Of a stretch of DNA of 10,088 nucleotides, positions 1 through 7,285 are shown one piece after another. A model generated the notes under the pieces. That model made no database searches, had not been told where the DNA came from, and worked only from the letters and a program-made list of their open reading frames with translations. Every line of letters begins with the position of its first letter. Positions within the stretch are counted from its first letter, which is position 1. The translations under genes were made by a program, and so were the position numbers. Source of the DNA: CAYNLG01 sp964397995 (lineage in GTDB: Bacteria; Planctomycetota; Phycisphaerae; FEN-1346); NCBI GenBank assembly GCA_964397995.1, contig CAYNLG010000106.1, positions 1 to 10,088 of the forward strand, in the 5' to 3' direction.

Positions 1-2646
1 TGCTCGTCAGGTCGAGGTTCGGCGCCAGAACCGCGCCGTCGTCGAAGACGACCTCGGTCCCGTAGACGGCGTTATCCAGGTCGCCGCCCAGGCACGCCCC
101 CGGCGTGATGTTCAGCGCCGGGAAGTTGCCGGCCGACTGCTCCGCCGTGACGTTGATGTACCAGACGCCGTTGTTGACCATCGAGACGCCGGCCATCGCG
201 CCGTCGGCCGCGATCTCGACCGTGCCGCCGGTGTTCAGGTAGAGCGTCTTGCCGGCCGCCATGGCCCCGGCGATGTTCAGAACGAACGAACCGCCGTTGA
301 CCTCGACGTCGGCGTTGGCGGCCCCGACGGCGTTGGCGTTGAAGGCCCCGCCGTTCAGGGTGATGAGGCCGGCCGTGATGCCGGCGTCGGCGTTGACGTT
401 GCCGCCCGTCACGGAGACGTCGTTCGCCCCGGCGTCGAGGCTGCCGGTGGCGTTGACGGTCAGGTTGCCGCCCTGGATGGTGACGTCGCCGCCGGCCGAG
501 ACGGCCGCCGAGGCGATCAGGTCGCCGCCGGTGACGGTAATCGGGCCGCCGGAATCGAGCTGGGCGTTGGCCGTCAGCACGCCGCCCTGGACCTGCACCT
601 CGCTGGTGCCGGTCACGGGGGCCAGGACGAACAGGTTGCCGCCCTGGGCGATGGTCGCGCCCTGGTAGGTCAGGGCCGCGCCGCCGAGTGCCCCAAGGTT
701 GAGGTCCCCGTCGCCGGTCTTGGTGATGCCGCCGGTGCCCGAGGCGCCGCCCTCGATCTTCAGGGTGTCGCCCAGCCCGGCGTTCATGGTCATGTCGCCG
801 CTGAGGGTCAGCGCGCCGGCGATCGTGACCGGGCCGGTGCCCGCCACGATGTCCAGCGTGGAGCCGGCCTCGAACGTCAGGTCGTAGCCCGCCACCGTGC
901 CGACCGCCGACTGCAGGGTGCCCGCGATGCCGGCCGTCGGGGCCGCACCGAGGTCCTGCGTCTGGCTCAGCATCACCAGAGCGCCGGCGTTGACGACCAG
1001 AGCCGACAGGTCCACGTCGGCCGCGTTCACGTTCAGCGTCGCCTGGTCCTTGACGGTCACGGTGCCGTCGCCGAGGGCGCCGGCGTGCGTGATCGCCAGG
1101 GTGCCGGCGTCGACGTCGGTCGTGCCGGTGTAGGGGTTATCGGCGGTCATGGTGACCGTCGTCCCCGAGAGGTCGTTGACGACGACGTTGCCGTCGCCGC
1201 TGATCGCGCCGGCCACGGTGAGCCCCGCGCCGGAGTCGACCTGCAGCGTCACGGTCTGGCCGGCATCGACGTCGATGCCGCTGGTGCCGCCCACGGTCAC
1301 ACTGCCGCTCGCGACCTCGATGGTGCCGCTCGCGTTGACGTTGATGGGCGTGTCGACGGTCGGGCTGTCGGCGGCCGTGATGACGACGTTGCCGCCGTCC
1401 AAGTCCAGGGCCGCGCCGCCCAGGGCGCTCGCGCCGGCATTGACCAGGAAGTCAAGGGCGCCGGCCTGGATGCTCCAGGTGATCTCGTCGGTGTTGGTCG
1501 TGCCGGTCAGGTCCTCCAGGTACAGGGTGCCCGCGCCGGCCTTCGCCACGACGTAGCCCGAGCCGGGGTCGCCGTCGGTGACCGCGCCGCGGACCGTCAT
1601 GTCGCCGTCGGCCGTCAGCGTGGCCGCGCCGGCCAGGCCGAGGGTCGCGAACGACACGGTCTTCTGCTCAGTGGTGCCGGTGGCGAGGTCCGTCCCGGCG
1701 GCCATCGTCAGATTGCCGAGGAGGAGGTCGTCGCCGGCGTCGACGGCCGAGCCGGCCGCCGTCACCTCGACGTCGATGGAGGTGAAGTCCGCCGGACCCG
1801 CCCCGACGCCGCCCAGGTCCCCCGCGCCGCCATTGTAGACGGCCGCGACCTGGGTCGAATCCAGGGCCGCGTCGTAGAAGCGGATGTCGTCGAACNNNNN
1901 NNNNNNNNNNNNNNNNNNNNNNNNNNNNNNNNNNNNNNNNNNNNNNNNNNNNNNNNNNNNNNNNNNNNNNNNNNNNNNNNNNNNNNNNNNNNNNNCAGGT
2001 TCTCGTAGGCGACGATCGGGGGCACGAGGTCGGAACTCAGCGTGCCGCCGGCCAGGACCATCTTCGTCGACCCCATCGCCTGCTCGTGGGCCAAGACGAC
2101 CGTGCCGCCGGAGTTGACCGTGAGGCTGCCGGCGGTGTAGCCGGCGCCTTCGGCCCGCAGCGTGCCGCTGACCGTGCCGCTCAGCGTGGTGGGCGTCCCG
2201 AGGACGCCGATCTGGCCACCGAGAGTCAGGGTGCCGCTCCCCACGTTGAGGCTCAAGGCGTCGCTGGCGCCGCGCAGCTTCGCCTTGACGGTGTTGACCG
2301 TCGTGGCGGCGGTGCCGGTCTGGACGAGGGCGCCCGTGTTGAGCGTCTCCGACGAGGACTTGATCGCGTAGCCGCCGCCCAGCGTGGTGTTCTGCAGGGT
2401 GACGGAGCCGACCGTCTGGTCCGCGCCGAGGTTCACGTCGCCAACGCCGACATCGCCGAACGTGGCCGTGTCATCGGCCGCGTCCGGGTAGGTCGTGTCG
2501 TTGGCCGTCCAGTTGTCGGGGGTTGCCCAGGCCCCGTCTCCGACTTCGTTGTCCCACGTGTAATCCACGGCGTGGGCAACGGGCGCTGCAATGAGAACGG
2601 CCATGGCCATTGCAGCCACCAGCGTGCAAAGATTCGTCCGCAACAT
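1..2646 (-). CDS. Giant secreted beta-strand-repeat / LamG protein, N-terminal part, split by assembly gap
   Basis: The protein starts at ATG 2646 and is open at the left edge. The start is supported by a purine-rich Shine-Dalgarno (GGAGAAGGAG, about 2650-2661) and by the signal peptide that follows at once: residues 1-26, MLRTNLCTLV then a hydrophobic stretch ending AHA|VD. Residues 29-50 (TWDNEVGDGAWATPDNWT) match the opening typical of autotransporter-associated beta-strand-repeat (PATR) proteins. The frame is open from 2646 to 1996 (217 codons) and from 1894 to 1 (631 codons). The two parts are in different frames if the 100 Ns are read literally, so the gap length is presumably arbitrary. 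Just left of the gap comes FDDIRFYDAALDSTQVAAVYNGG, here cut to its key parts FDDIRFYDAAL and AAVYNGG, the usual end of a LamG (concanavalin A-like) domain. PATR-like motifs follow (GAGTLYLEDLTG; NPYTGTTDVDAGTLAI), then beta-solenoid rungs. Export and surface location are inferred. The C-terminus, and so the anchoring mode, is not visible. Confidence 0.85.
145..645 (-). repeat. Tandem beta-solenoid rungs within the secreted protein
   Basis: Read on the minus strand, this part of the giant protein is a ladder of units that each begin with a GG pair and a short alternating hydrophobic strand: GGNLFVLA, GGVLTANA, GGDLIASA, GGNLTVNA, GGNVNADA, GGAFNANA, GGSFVLNI, GGTVEIAA, NGVWYINV. The spacing between successive GG pairs is 18-22 residues, commonly 19. 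Such spacing is what one expects of right-handed parallel beta-helix rungs. DNA identity between units is only moderate, so this is an old protein repeat, not a recent DNA duplication. Confidence 0.8.
1896..1995. other. Assembly gap (100 N)
   Basis: Exactly 100 Ns, the customary placeholder for a gap of unknown length. Reading frames on either side of the same minus-strand gene agree only if the real gap length leaves remainder 2 on division by 3, which 100 does not. Most of a LamG domain appears to be missing here, so several hundred bases are probably lost. Confidence 0.97.
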
Positions 2647-2800
2647 GGTCTTCTCCTTCTCCGAAGACAAGTGCATTACCGCCCCTTCTCCTGCTCTACC
2701 CCATGCTTTATGTGATGTGAAAGTGGCCGCGCGGCCCGGTCGCACTGTGACCGGCCGCGGCAGACACACTTGGGTTTCGTTGGCTGCTTGTTTCAGGCCA

Positions 2801-3210
2801 GTTGACCGAGCGCGAGACGCCCTCGTCGATCACCCTGACGCCCTGGATGGCACGGCCACAACGACCGGCAGAACGGCCTGATATGACCCGGCACCAACAC
2901 AGCGACGACCCTTCCGGTACGGTCTTTTCAGCGATTTGCGTTAGGCGCGTTGACCGAGCGTGCTACGGATACGTCGATCACCCTGACGCCCTGGATGGCA
3001 CGGCCACAACGACCGGCAGAACGGCCTGATATGACCCGGCACCAACACAGCGACGATTCCTCCGGTACGGTCTTTTCTGCGATTTGCGTCGGGCGGGCGG
3101 CACGTTACGAACGCCGCCCGGACGCCCCGCAGGGAACGGCCACAACGACCGGTGGAACGGCCCGAAATGACCCGGAACCCTCTCTGGGACGACCTTCCGG
3201 TACACTGGGA
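2801..3210. repeat. 148-bp direct repeat, two near-identical copies plus a diverged third
   Basis: Copy 1 starts at 2801 (gttgaccgag), copy 2 at 2949 (gttgaccgag), so the period is 148 bp. An identical stretch of about 84 bases begins at 2825 and again at 2973. A third, diverged copy runs from about 3097 to 3210. It keeps the core acggccacaacgaccgg, the words aacggcc and tgacccgg, and the end ttccggtac. The period is not a multiple of three, so short ORFs across it cannot encode a protein repeat in one frame. The repeats lie upstream of the divergent start of the giant secreted protein. Function is unknown; a regulatory array, a minor mobile repeat or a simple tandem duplication are all possible. 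Confidence 0.9.
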
Positions 3211-3223
3211 CTATAACTCATCC

Positions 3224-3247
3224 CACGCAAAAAGCAAATCCTGCGTG
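3224..3247. other. Small inverted repeat beside A-tracts
   Basis: A six-base perfect inverted repeat, cacgca at 3224-3229 and tgcgtg at 3242-3247, with an A-rich 12-base spacer and an A7 tract just after it. It sits between the 148-bp repeats and the superoxide reductase promoter. It could be a weak operator or chance. The rest of 3216-3435 shows no gene or motif I can support. Confidence 0.25.
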
Positions 3248-3440
3248 CAAAAAAACCTTTTCCGACCTTACCCAGGATTCGCATCTTGCCCAGATTAACG
3301 GAAATGCGGGTTGCTGCCACGGTTTGCCTGCTTCTCCCCTCGTGGTCGTGCCGACGACTCGGACCGCACGGCGATGTGAGTGCCGCCCCAGCCATCGAAC
3401 TCAGGATAGCAGGCCGCGGGGGGGGCGTCCAGGGATGGCG

Positions 3441-3471
3441 CGAAAGTTCCCACGCGCCGTCGAAAGTTTCC
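3441..3471 (+). promoter_or_regulatory. Paired cgaaagtt(t)cc boxes, possible operator
   Basis: The word cgaaagttcc occurs at 3441-3450 and, as cgaaagtttcc, at 3461-3471. The start-to-start distance is 20 bp, about two helical turns, placing both boxes on the same face of the DNA. The second box ends only 7 bases before the proposed -35 element of the superoxide reductase gene. This geometry fits an activator or repressor site. No regulator is identified. Confidence 0.4.
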
Positions 3472-3478
3472 TGGCCGC

Positions 3479-3508
3479 TTGAAGGTCCGCCGCCCCCGGG
3501 GCCATAAT
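3479..3508 (+). promoter_or_regulatory. Sigma70-type promoter for the superoxide reductase gene
   Basis: TTGAAG (3479-3484) and CATAAT (3503-3508) are separated by 18 bases, with four and five of six matches to the consensus boxes. Transcription would begin near 3515 and give a leader of about 75 bases before the ATG at 3590. The surrounding DNA is very GC-rich, so the AT-rich -10 stands out. Confidence 0.5.
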
Positions 3509-3589
3509 GGCTCGCACGAGGCCCGGCATCGGCGCCGGGCCCGACGACGCGACCGCGGCCCCGGCCGCACCCACCGGAAAGGACGCACC

Positions 3590-4000
3590 ATGGCAGCACC
3601 CAAAGTCGGCGACATATTCAAGTGCGAGCACGAGGACACCCACGCCTGCCAGACCCTGGTCGAGTTCATCCAGGCGTGCGGCGAGCAGGGCGACGTCCTC
3701 TGCTGTGGCGCCCCCATGACCGGCCTCCAGGCCCGCGCCGAGGACACCGGCGCCGAGAAGCACGTCCCGGTCGTCACGAAGGCCGACGGCGGCCTGAAGG
3801 TGGCGGTCGGCGACGTCCCCCATCCCATGGAAGAGGAGCACCACATCGTCTTCATCGAGGTCAAGACGGGGGCCGACACGATGCGGCACATGCTCCGCCC
3901 CGGGGAGGCGCCCGAGGCGATCTTCCCCATCCAGGCCGACCCGGCCGACGTCCAGGTCCGCGAGTACTGCAACAAGCACGGCCTCTGGCGCGCGCCGTAG
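3590..4000 (+). CDS. Superoxide reductase (desulfoferrodoxin family)
   Basis: A protein of 136 residues, close to the usual length of desulfoferrodoxin. Superoxide reductases reduce superoxide to hydrogen peroxide in the cytoplasm with electrons from rubredoxin-like donors. All ligands of the catalytic Fe(His)4(Cys) centre II are visible: H58 in EKHVPV, H78 and H84 in VPHPMEEEH, and C127 and H130 in EYCNKHGLW. The conserved active-site lysine is K57. The N-terminal desulforedoxin-like part has C12, C20, C30 and the C38-C39 pair, but the usual C-x2-C is replaced by C12-x7-C20, so centre I may be altered. The ATG at 3590 has AAAGGA (3578-3583) six bases upstream and gives the family's normal N-terminus. 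An upstream in-frame start at 3479 would lie on the promoter and is rejected. The gene is apparently monocistronic, followed by a tRNA with its own promoter. The family assignment is firm; the state of centre I is open. Confidence 0.95.
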   Translation: MAAPKVGDIFKCEHEDTHACQTLVEFIQACGEQGDVLCCGAPMTGLQARAEDTGAEKHVPVVTKADGGLKVAVGDVPHPMEEEHHIVFIEVKTGADTMRHMLRPGEAPEAIFPIQADPADVQVREYCNKHGLWRAP

Positions 4001-4035
4001 CCCTTCGGCGGCGCCCGACCCCGCCGGCCTTGCCG

Positions 4036-4065
4036 TTGACACCCCGTCGCCGGGGCGGCTAAAAT
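4036..4065 (+). promoter_or_regulatory. Strong promoter for tRNA-Leu
   Basis: A perfect TTGACA (4036-4041) and TAAAAT (4060-4065) are separated by 18 bases. The expected start point, about 4072, is only a few bases before the mature tRNA 5' end at 4077. The spacer contains a small GC hairpin (ccccg/cgggg, 4042-4055), probably incidental. Confidence 0.75.
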
Positions 4066-4076
4066 CCCTCCCCGGC

Positions 4077-4163
4077 GCCGGAGTGGCGGAATCGGCAGAC
4101 GCGCGGGATTCAAAATCCCGTCATGGCAACATGGTGTGGGTTCGAGTCCCACCTCCGGCACCA
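4077..4163 (+). tRNA. tRNA-Leu (anticodon CAA), CCA encoded
   Basis: The acceptor stem gccggag (4077-4083) pairs with ctccggc (4153-4159), followed by discriminator A and an encoded CCA (4161-4163). The anticodon stem is cggga/tcccg with loop ttcaaaa, which puts CAA at 4111-4113 and so decodes UUG. A long class II variable arm folds as catg-gcaa-catg, as in leucine tRNAs. The T arm is gtggg/cccac with loop ttcgagt. It lies between the superoxide reductase and the glycosyltransferase gene. Confidence 0.97.
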
Positions 4164-4278
4164 TCCCCCTTCCTTTCTATCTAGCGTCCGCCGCCCGCGG
4201 TGGCCGATAGGCTTCGTGTCCCTTGACCGCGCGGCCGCGGGGCCGGACAATGCCGAGCCCCCGCGCGGGAGGTTCGCG

Positions 4279-5535
4279 GTGAAGACCGACACGATGCGCC
4301 TGGTGGACCGGCTGGTCGGGGTGCCGCTGTGCGCGCTGCTCACGCTCGTCCGGTACGTGACCGCCCCGCTACGGCGGCGGCGCCGGGATCGGCCGCCGGA
4401 GGTCCGCACGGCGCTGGTCGTGAAGTTTGCCGAGCAGGGCGCGACGGTGCTGGCGTGGCCGGCGCTCGACCACCTGGCCCGGCGCCTCGGCCGCGAGAAC
4501 CTGTACGTCGTCGTCTTCGAGCCGAACCGGTTCATCCTGGACGTGCTGGACGTCTGCCCCCGCGAAAACGTGCTGACGGTGCCGACGAAGGGCTTCTGGG
4601 GCACGCTGCGGGGGGCGTGGCGGGCGCTCGCGCGGGCCCGGCAGATCGGCGTCGACGCGGTCTTCGACTTCGAGTTCTTCGCGCGGGCGTCGGCGGCGTT
4701 CGCGTACCTCACGGGGGCGCCGGTGCGGGTGGGGCTGGACTCGAAGGCAAGCGGCGGGCCGTGGCGTGGCGACCTGATGACGCATCGACTCTGCTACACG
4801 CCCCACCAGCACGTCAGCCGCACCTTCCGGGCGATGGTCCGGGCGATCGAGGTCCCGGCCGAGCGGCTGCCGGCGTTGCCGGTCGAGCTCCCGGCCGCGC
4901 CCTGGACGCCGCCGCGTTTTCGCCCCTCCGAGGCCGCCGAAGGCCGCGCCCGGGCCATTCTCGCGGAGGCCGCCGGCGAGGCCGCCAAGGGCGGGCCGCT
5001 GGTGCTCCTGAACGCCAACGCCTCGGACCTGCTGCCGCTCAGGCGGTGGCCGGCGGGGCGCTATGCCGCGCTCGCGCGGCAGCTGCTCGCGGCGCGGCCG
5101 CGGGTGCGGATCGCCTTTACGGGCACGCCGGAGCAGGCGCCCGCGGCGGAGCGCCTGGCCGCCGCCGCCGGCTCGCCGCGGGCCTTCAGCGTGGCCGGCA
5201 AGACGACGCTCGAGGACCTGCTCACGCTCTACACGCTGGCGGACGTCCTGGTGACGAACGACAGCGGTCCGGGCCAGTTCGCGGCCCTGACGCCGGTGCG
5301 GGCGGTGGTGCTGTTCGGGCCGGAGACGCCGGGCCTCTTCGGGCCCGTCTCGCCGCGCGCGCGGGTAATCTGGAAGGGCATCGCGTGCAGCCCGTGCGTG
5401 AGCGCCTATAACAACCGTCACAGCATTTGCCGCGACAATGTGTGCATGCAGGCCATCTCCGTGGAGGAGGTGGCGGCCCTCGTGCTGGCCCTCCTGGATG
5501 AGGACGAGACGGCAGGTGACCCGGTGACCGGGTGA
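4279..5535 (+). CDS. Glycosyltransferase family 9 (heptosyltransferase-like)
   Basis: A protein of 418 residues with the two-domain GT-B layout of the GT9 family, whose members transfer heptose or similar sugars from ADP-sugars to lipopolysaccharide cores at the inner face of the membrane. The N-terminal Rossmann half begins at TALVVKFAEQGATVL (about residues 44-58) after an amphipathic, possibly membrane-associating segment (residues 6-31). The C-terminal half shows the family's nucleotide-sugar signature: VLLNANAS, then TNDSGPGQFAAL with N327-D328-S329-G330-P331, then VVLFGPETP. After these comes CSPC (C370, C373) with further cysteines in SICRDNVCM, as often seen at the end of this family. 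The GTG at 4279 is chosen because GGGAGG (4267-4272) lies six bases upstream; ATG 4294 is an alternative, and the ATG at 4123 lies inside the tRNA. The donor and acceptor sugars cannot be told from the sequence. Confidence 0.88.
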   Translation: MKTDTMRLVDRLVGVPLCALLTLVRYVTAPLRRRRRDRPPEVRTALVVKFAEQGATVLAWPALDHLARRLGRENLYVVVFEPNRFILDVLDVCPRENVLTVPTKGFWGTLRGAWRALARARQIGVDAVFDFEFFARASAAFAYLTGAPVRVGLDSKASGGPWRGDLMTHRLCYTPHQHVSRTFRAMVRAIEVPAERLPALPVELPAAPWTPPRFRPSEAAEGRARAILAEAAGEAAKGGPLVLLNANASDLLPLRRWPAGRYAALARQLLAARPRVRIAFTGTPEQAPAAERLAAAAGSPRAFSVAGKTTLEDLLTLYTLADVLVTNDSGPGQFAALTPVRAVVLFGPETPGLFGPVSPRARVIWKGIACSPCVSAYNNRHSICRDNVCMQAISVEEVAALVLALLDEDETAGDPVTG

Positions 5536-5541
5536 CCCGGT
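5515..5541 (+). repeat. Three GGTGACC octamer units across the stop codon
   Basis: GGTGACC occurs at 5515, 5523 and 5532, close to an 8-bp period, with the glycosyltransferase stop codon (5533-5535) inside the last unit. The units also form overlapping inverted repeats (acccggt-g-accgggt at 5519-5533 and accgggt-g-acccggt at 5527-5541). There is no T-tract just after, so a simple intrinsic terminator is not supported. Confidence 0.7.
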
Positions 5542-5662
5542 AGGGAAGAAGACGGCGACGGCGGGCGGGGCCCCGGTGGCACGGCACGCATCGCGATGGG
5601 CAAGGGGCCTTTCGAGGCCGGAGAAGGCCGCGGCGGGGCCTGAAAGCTGCCCGTTTCTCCCC

Positions 5663-5776
5663 TTTTTTGGCCGTTTTGAGCCTTTTTTTTGGCCCCTTCT
5701 GCCTTTTTTTTGGCGTGTTCCGGCCCTCATTTTCCCTCTTCTCGGCTCTTTTTTGCCCTGTTTTGGCTTTCTTTTT
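5663..5776 (+). other. Helically phased T-tract region (predicted bent DNA)
   Basis: In an otherwise GC-rich gap, T-tracts of 4-8 bases are centred near 5665, 5675, 5686, 5707, 5731, 5751, 5762 and 5774. Most spacings are close to one or two turns of the helix (about 10, 11, 21, 24, 20, 11 and 12 bp). Phased A/T-tracts are known to bend DNA. The run may also help end transcription of the upstream glycosyltransferase. The ORFs that span it are low-complexity artefacts. Confidence 0.55.
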
Positions 5777-6061
5777 CCGCGCCGCTCCCGCCGGCGGGGC
5801 CCCCGCGCGGCCGGGCCGGGCCCCGCGGCCGCCGTGCCGGGCATGCATGGCGATTCGTTCGCTGCAGATTTGCGACTACGCCTGTCGTCACGGCAGTCTG
5901 GAGAAGATGGGCAGGATGGGCAGTGCGGCTGTGGGGGCCGCCGTGCCCGCGGCGGCGCGCCCCAACGGCGCACCACGGGGCGCGCCCGGAGCGACGAAAA
6001 TGTCGCTTTTCGGCCGGATTTTGTCGGCCCGGGGGGGAGCGGTTTGCGCCGTTCGCGACGG

Positions 6062-6240
6062 GGTGTGGAGGAAGAGGGGAGGGGCTGAAGCGCAAAGGGC
6101 GCAAAAGCGTGGATGCGAAACAAAGGGGCGGGCGGTGAGAGGGAGGGAGACAGGAAGGAGGACGCGGAGACATAAAGAGGGGTCAAAGATAAAGGGGTGC
6201 CGCGAGAAGGTCGAGCGGGGGGGGGGCAGAGGGCGCGGCA
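6062..6240 (+). other. Purine-rich, G-run intergenic DNA
   Basis: This strand is strongly biased to G and A, with G runs such as ggggagggg, gagggaggga and a run of about ten G near 6220. No ORF here has family-like content. Before it, 5780-6060 is GC-rich DNA with hairpin-forming segments (gcggggccc at 5794-5802 with gggccccgc at 5818-5826) and no gene that I can support. Confidence 0.5.
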
Positions 6241-6275
6241 GCCGGGACCCCGGAGGCGCAGCGGAGAATTCTTAT

Positions 6276-6304
6276 TTGACAGGTGGGGATTTCTGGGGTA
6301 GAGT
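6276..6304 (+). promoter_or_regulatory. Sigma70-type promoter upstream of the PEP-CTERM gene
   Basis: A perfect TTGACA (6276-6281), a 17-base spacer and TAGAGT (6299-6304, four of six matches). It follows a locally AT-rich patch (agaattcttattt). A start near 6311 would leave a leader of about 200 bases before the ATG at 6515. A stem gtgtcgc/gtgacac (6306-6312 with 6320-6326, one G-U pair) lies at the start point and could be an operator or the first leader hairpin. Confidence 0.6.
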
Positions 6305-6332
6305 GGTGTCGCTGAGGGAGTGACACGCACTC

Positions 6333-6379
6333 GGGGCCGAGGCCGCCTTCCGCAGGCGGCCCCGGCCCCGTTTGTCTTT
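6333..6379 (+). terminator. Terminator-like hairpin in the leader of the PEP-CTERM gene
   Basis: A 15-base arm at 6333-6347 (ggggccgaggccgcc) pairs with 6355-6369 (ggcggccccggcccc) with a single A-C mismatch around the loop ttccgca, and is followed by G and TTTGTCTTT (6371-6379). It has the form of an intrinsic terminator, with an imperfect T-tract. It lies downstream of a good promoter but about 135 bases before the coding start, so it would cut off transcription in the leader or end a short RNA. Confidence 0.6.
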
Positions 6380-6514
6380 GGGGATAGCGGCCCGCCCAAC
6401 GGAGGGGCCACGCGACAGGTGCCGGGCCGCGGCTGCGCGCCAGGGGGCACGCGGCCAGGCGGGGCGTCAGGGGAGAGACCCGGCCCCGCGTGGCCGGGGA
6501 CAGGGAGGGATGGC

Positions 6515-7249
6515 ATGATGCGTTGCACTATCTTCTCTGGGGCTGTGTGGCTGATCACGTGCATGCTTGGGTTGCAGGTCTGCGCCGGGGCCCTCGCCAC
6601 CGGCAACCTCATCACACACCCGGGCTTCGAGCTGCCCGCGACTGTGTCCACACGACCGGACACATTCGGCTCGTGGGGAGGGGACCCGACAGAGATCACG
6701 GGCAGGCAGAATGGGATCGATCCGAGCCAAGGGGACCGGATGCTGCATTTCCTTTATGCCAGCGGGTACGGTGCGACAAGCCAGTACGAAGCCTCAGAGC
6801 TTGCGCAGTTGGTTGATTTATCCTTTTTTGCAGATGACGTCACCTCCGGCAATGTGGTGGCGGTGGCCGAAGCCCAGGTCAACCGGGTTGCGGGGGACGC
6901 CCAGACGGACACCGCCTTCGGCATCCTACTGCTCGCGTTTTCGGGGTCGCCTGAGGATTACCAGCCCGGTAGCGAATTCGAGCTTGCGCGCTCCGACCGA
7001 GCCTATTATCTATCGGATGCCGACGTGGCGACATGGGAATCAACATCAATGGCCCTTCGGCTCCCGAGCGGTACGGATTACCTCTGCGTGATCGTTTATG
7101 CGGCGGAGGACGTTTACAACGATGCAAGCGGATCGGAGTTTGATGGTCACTACGCGGATGCTGTTTCGCTTGTGCTTGTGCCCGAGCCGGCGACGGTGGC
7201 GCTGGTGGTGCTGGGCGGGGTGGCGTTGCTGGCGCGGCGGCGGGGGTGA
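6515..7249 (+). CDS. PEP-CTERM sorted exported protein
   Basis: A protein of 244 residues. The N-terminus (MMRCTIFSGAVWLITCMLGL, then a small-residue stretch ending GALA) is a Sec-type signal peptide. The mature part opens with NLITHPGFELP, an opening often seen in carbohydrate-binding-like beta-sandwich domains of PEP-CTERM proteins. The C-terminus is a textbook PEP-CTERM sorting signal: VPEPATVALV, a hydrophobic helix, then ARRRG. In this system an exosortase cleaves the tail and the protein goes to the cell surface or exopolysaccharide matrix; no exosortase gene is in the window. ATG 6515 is chosen because GGGAGG (6503-6508) lies six bases upstream; the next codon, 6518, is also ATG. Open frame further upstream would run through the leader hairpin and has no signal-peptide logic. 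The central domain's ligand is unknown. Confidence 0.88.
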   Translation: MMRCTIFSGAVWLITCMLGLQVCAGALATGNLITHPGFELPATVSTRPDTFGSWGGDPTEITGRQNGIDPSQGDRMLHFLYASGYGATSQYEASELAQLVDLSFFADDVTSGNVVAVAEAQVNRVAGDAQTDTAFGILLLAFSGSPEDYQPGSEFELARSDRAYYLSDADVATWESTSMALRLPSGTDYLCVIVYAAEDVYNDASGSEFDGHYADAVSLVLVPEPATVALVVLGGVALLARRRG

Positions 7250-7285
7250 GGCGGGTTCCCTGGGCGTTGCGTTGGGCTGTTGACT

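Noticed and set aside
1762..1895. Minus-strand frame left of the gap that appears to continue the N-terminal part
   Set aside because: It continues only if the 100 Ns are taken literally; the neighbouring frame carries the LamG ending and stays open to the left edge.
1085..2008. Long plus-strand frame opposite the giant secreted protein
   Set aside because: It is antisense to a minus-strand gene with signal peptide and domain motifs; its content is R/G/A/V-rich shadow sequence and it runs into the gap.
2802..3216. Short plus-strand frames with repeated peptide SITLTPWMARPQ
   Set aside because: They are the 148-bp DNA repeat read in two frames; the period is not a multiple of three and there is no ribosome site.
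3295..4164. Long minus-strand frames over the superoxide reductase and tRNA
   Set aside because: They are antisense to a clear enzyme gene and cross the tRNA; no family-like motif.
4123..4278. Upstream start for the glycosyltransferase at ATG 4123
   Set aside because: This ATG is inside the tRNA; GTG 4279 has a good Shine-Dalgarno and gives a normal N-terminus.
5576..6323. Phe-rich plus-strand frames and Lys-rich minus-strand frames
   Set aside because: Both are translations of the phased T-tracts and purine-rich DNA, with no start signal and no family-like content.
4369..6699. 776-codon minus-strand frame
   Set aside because: It is antisense to the GT9 gene and crosses several intergenic structures; Pro/Arg-rich, with no motif, typical of high-GC shadow frames.
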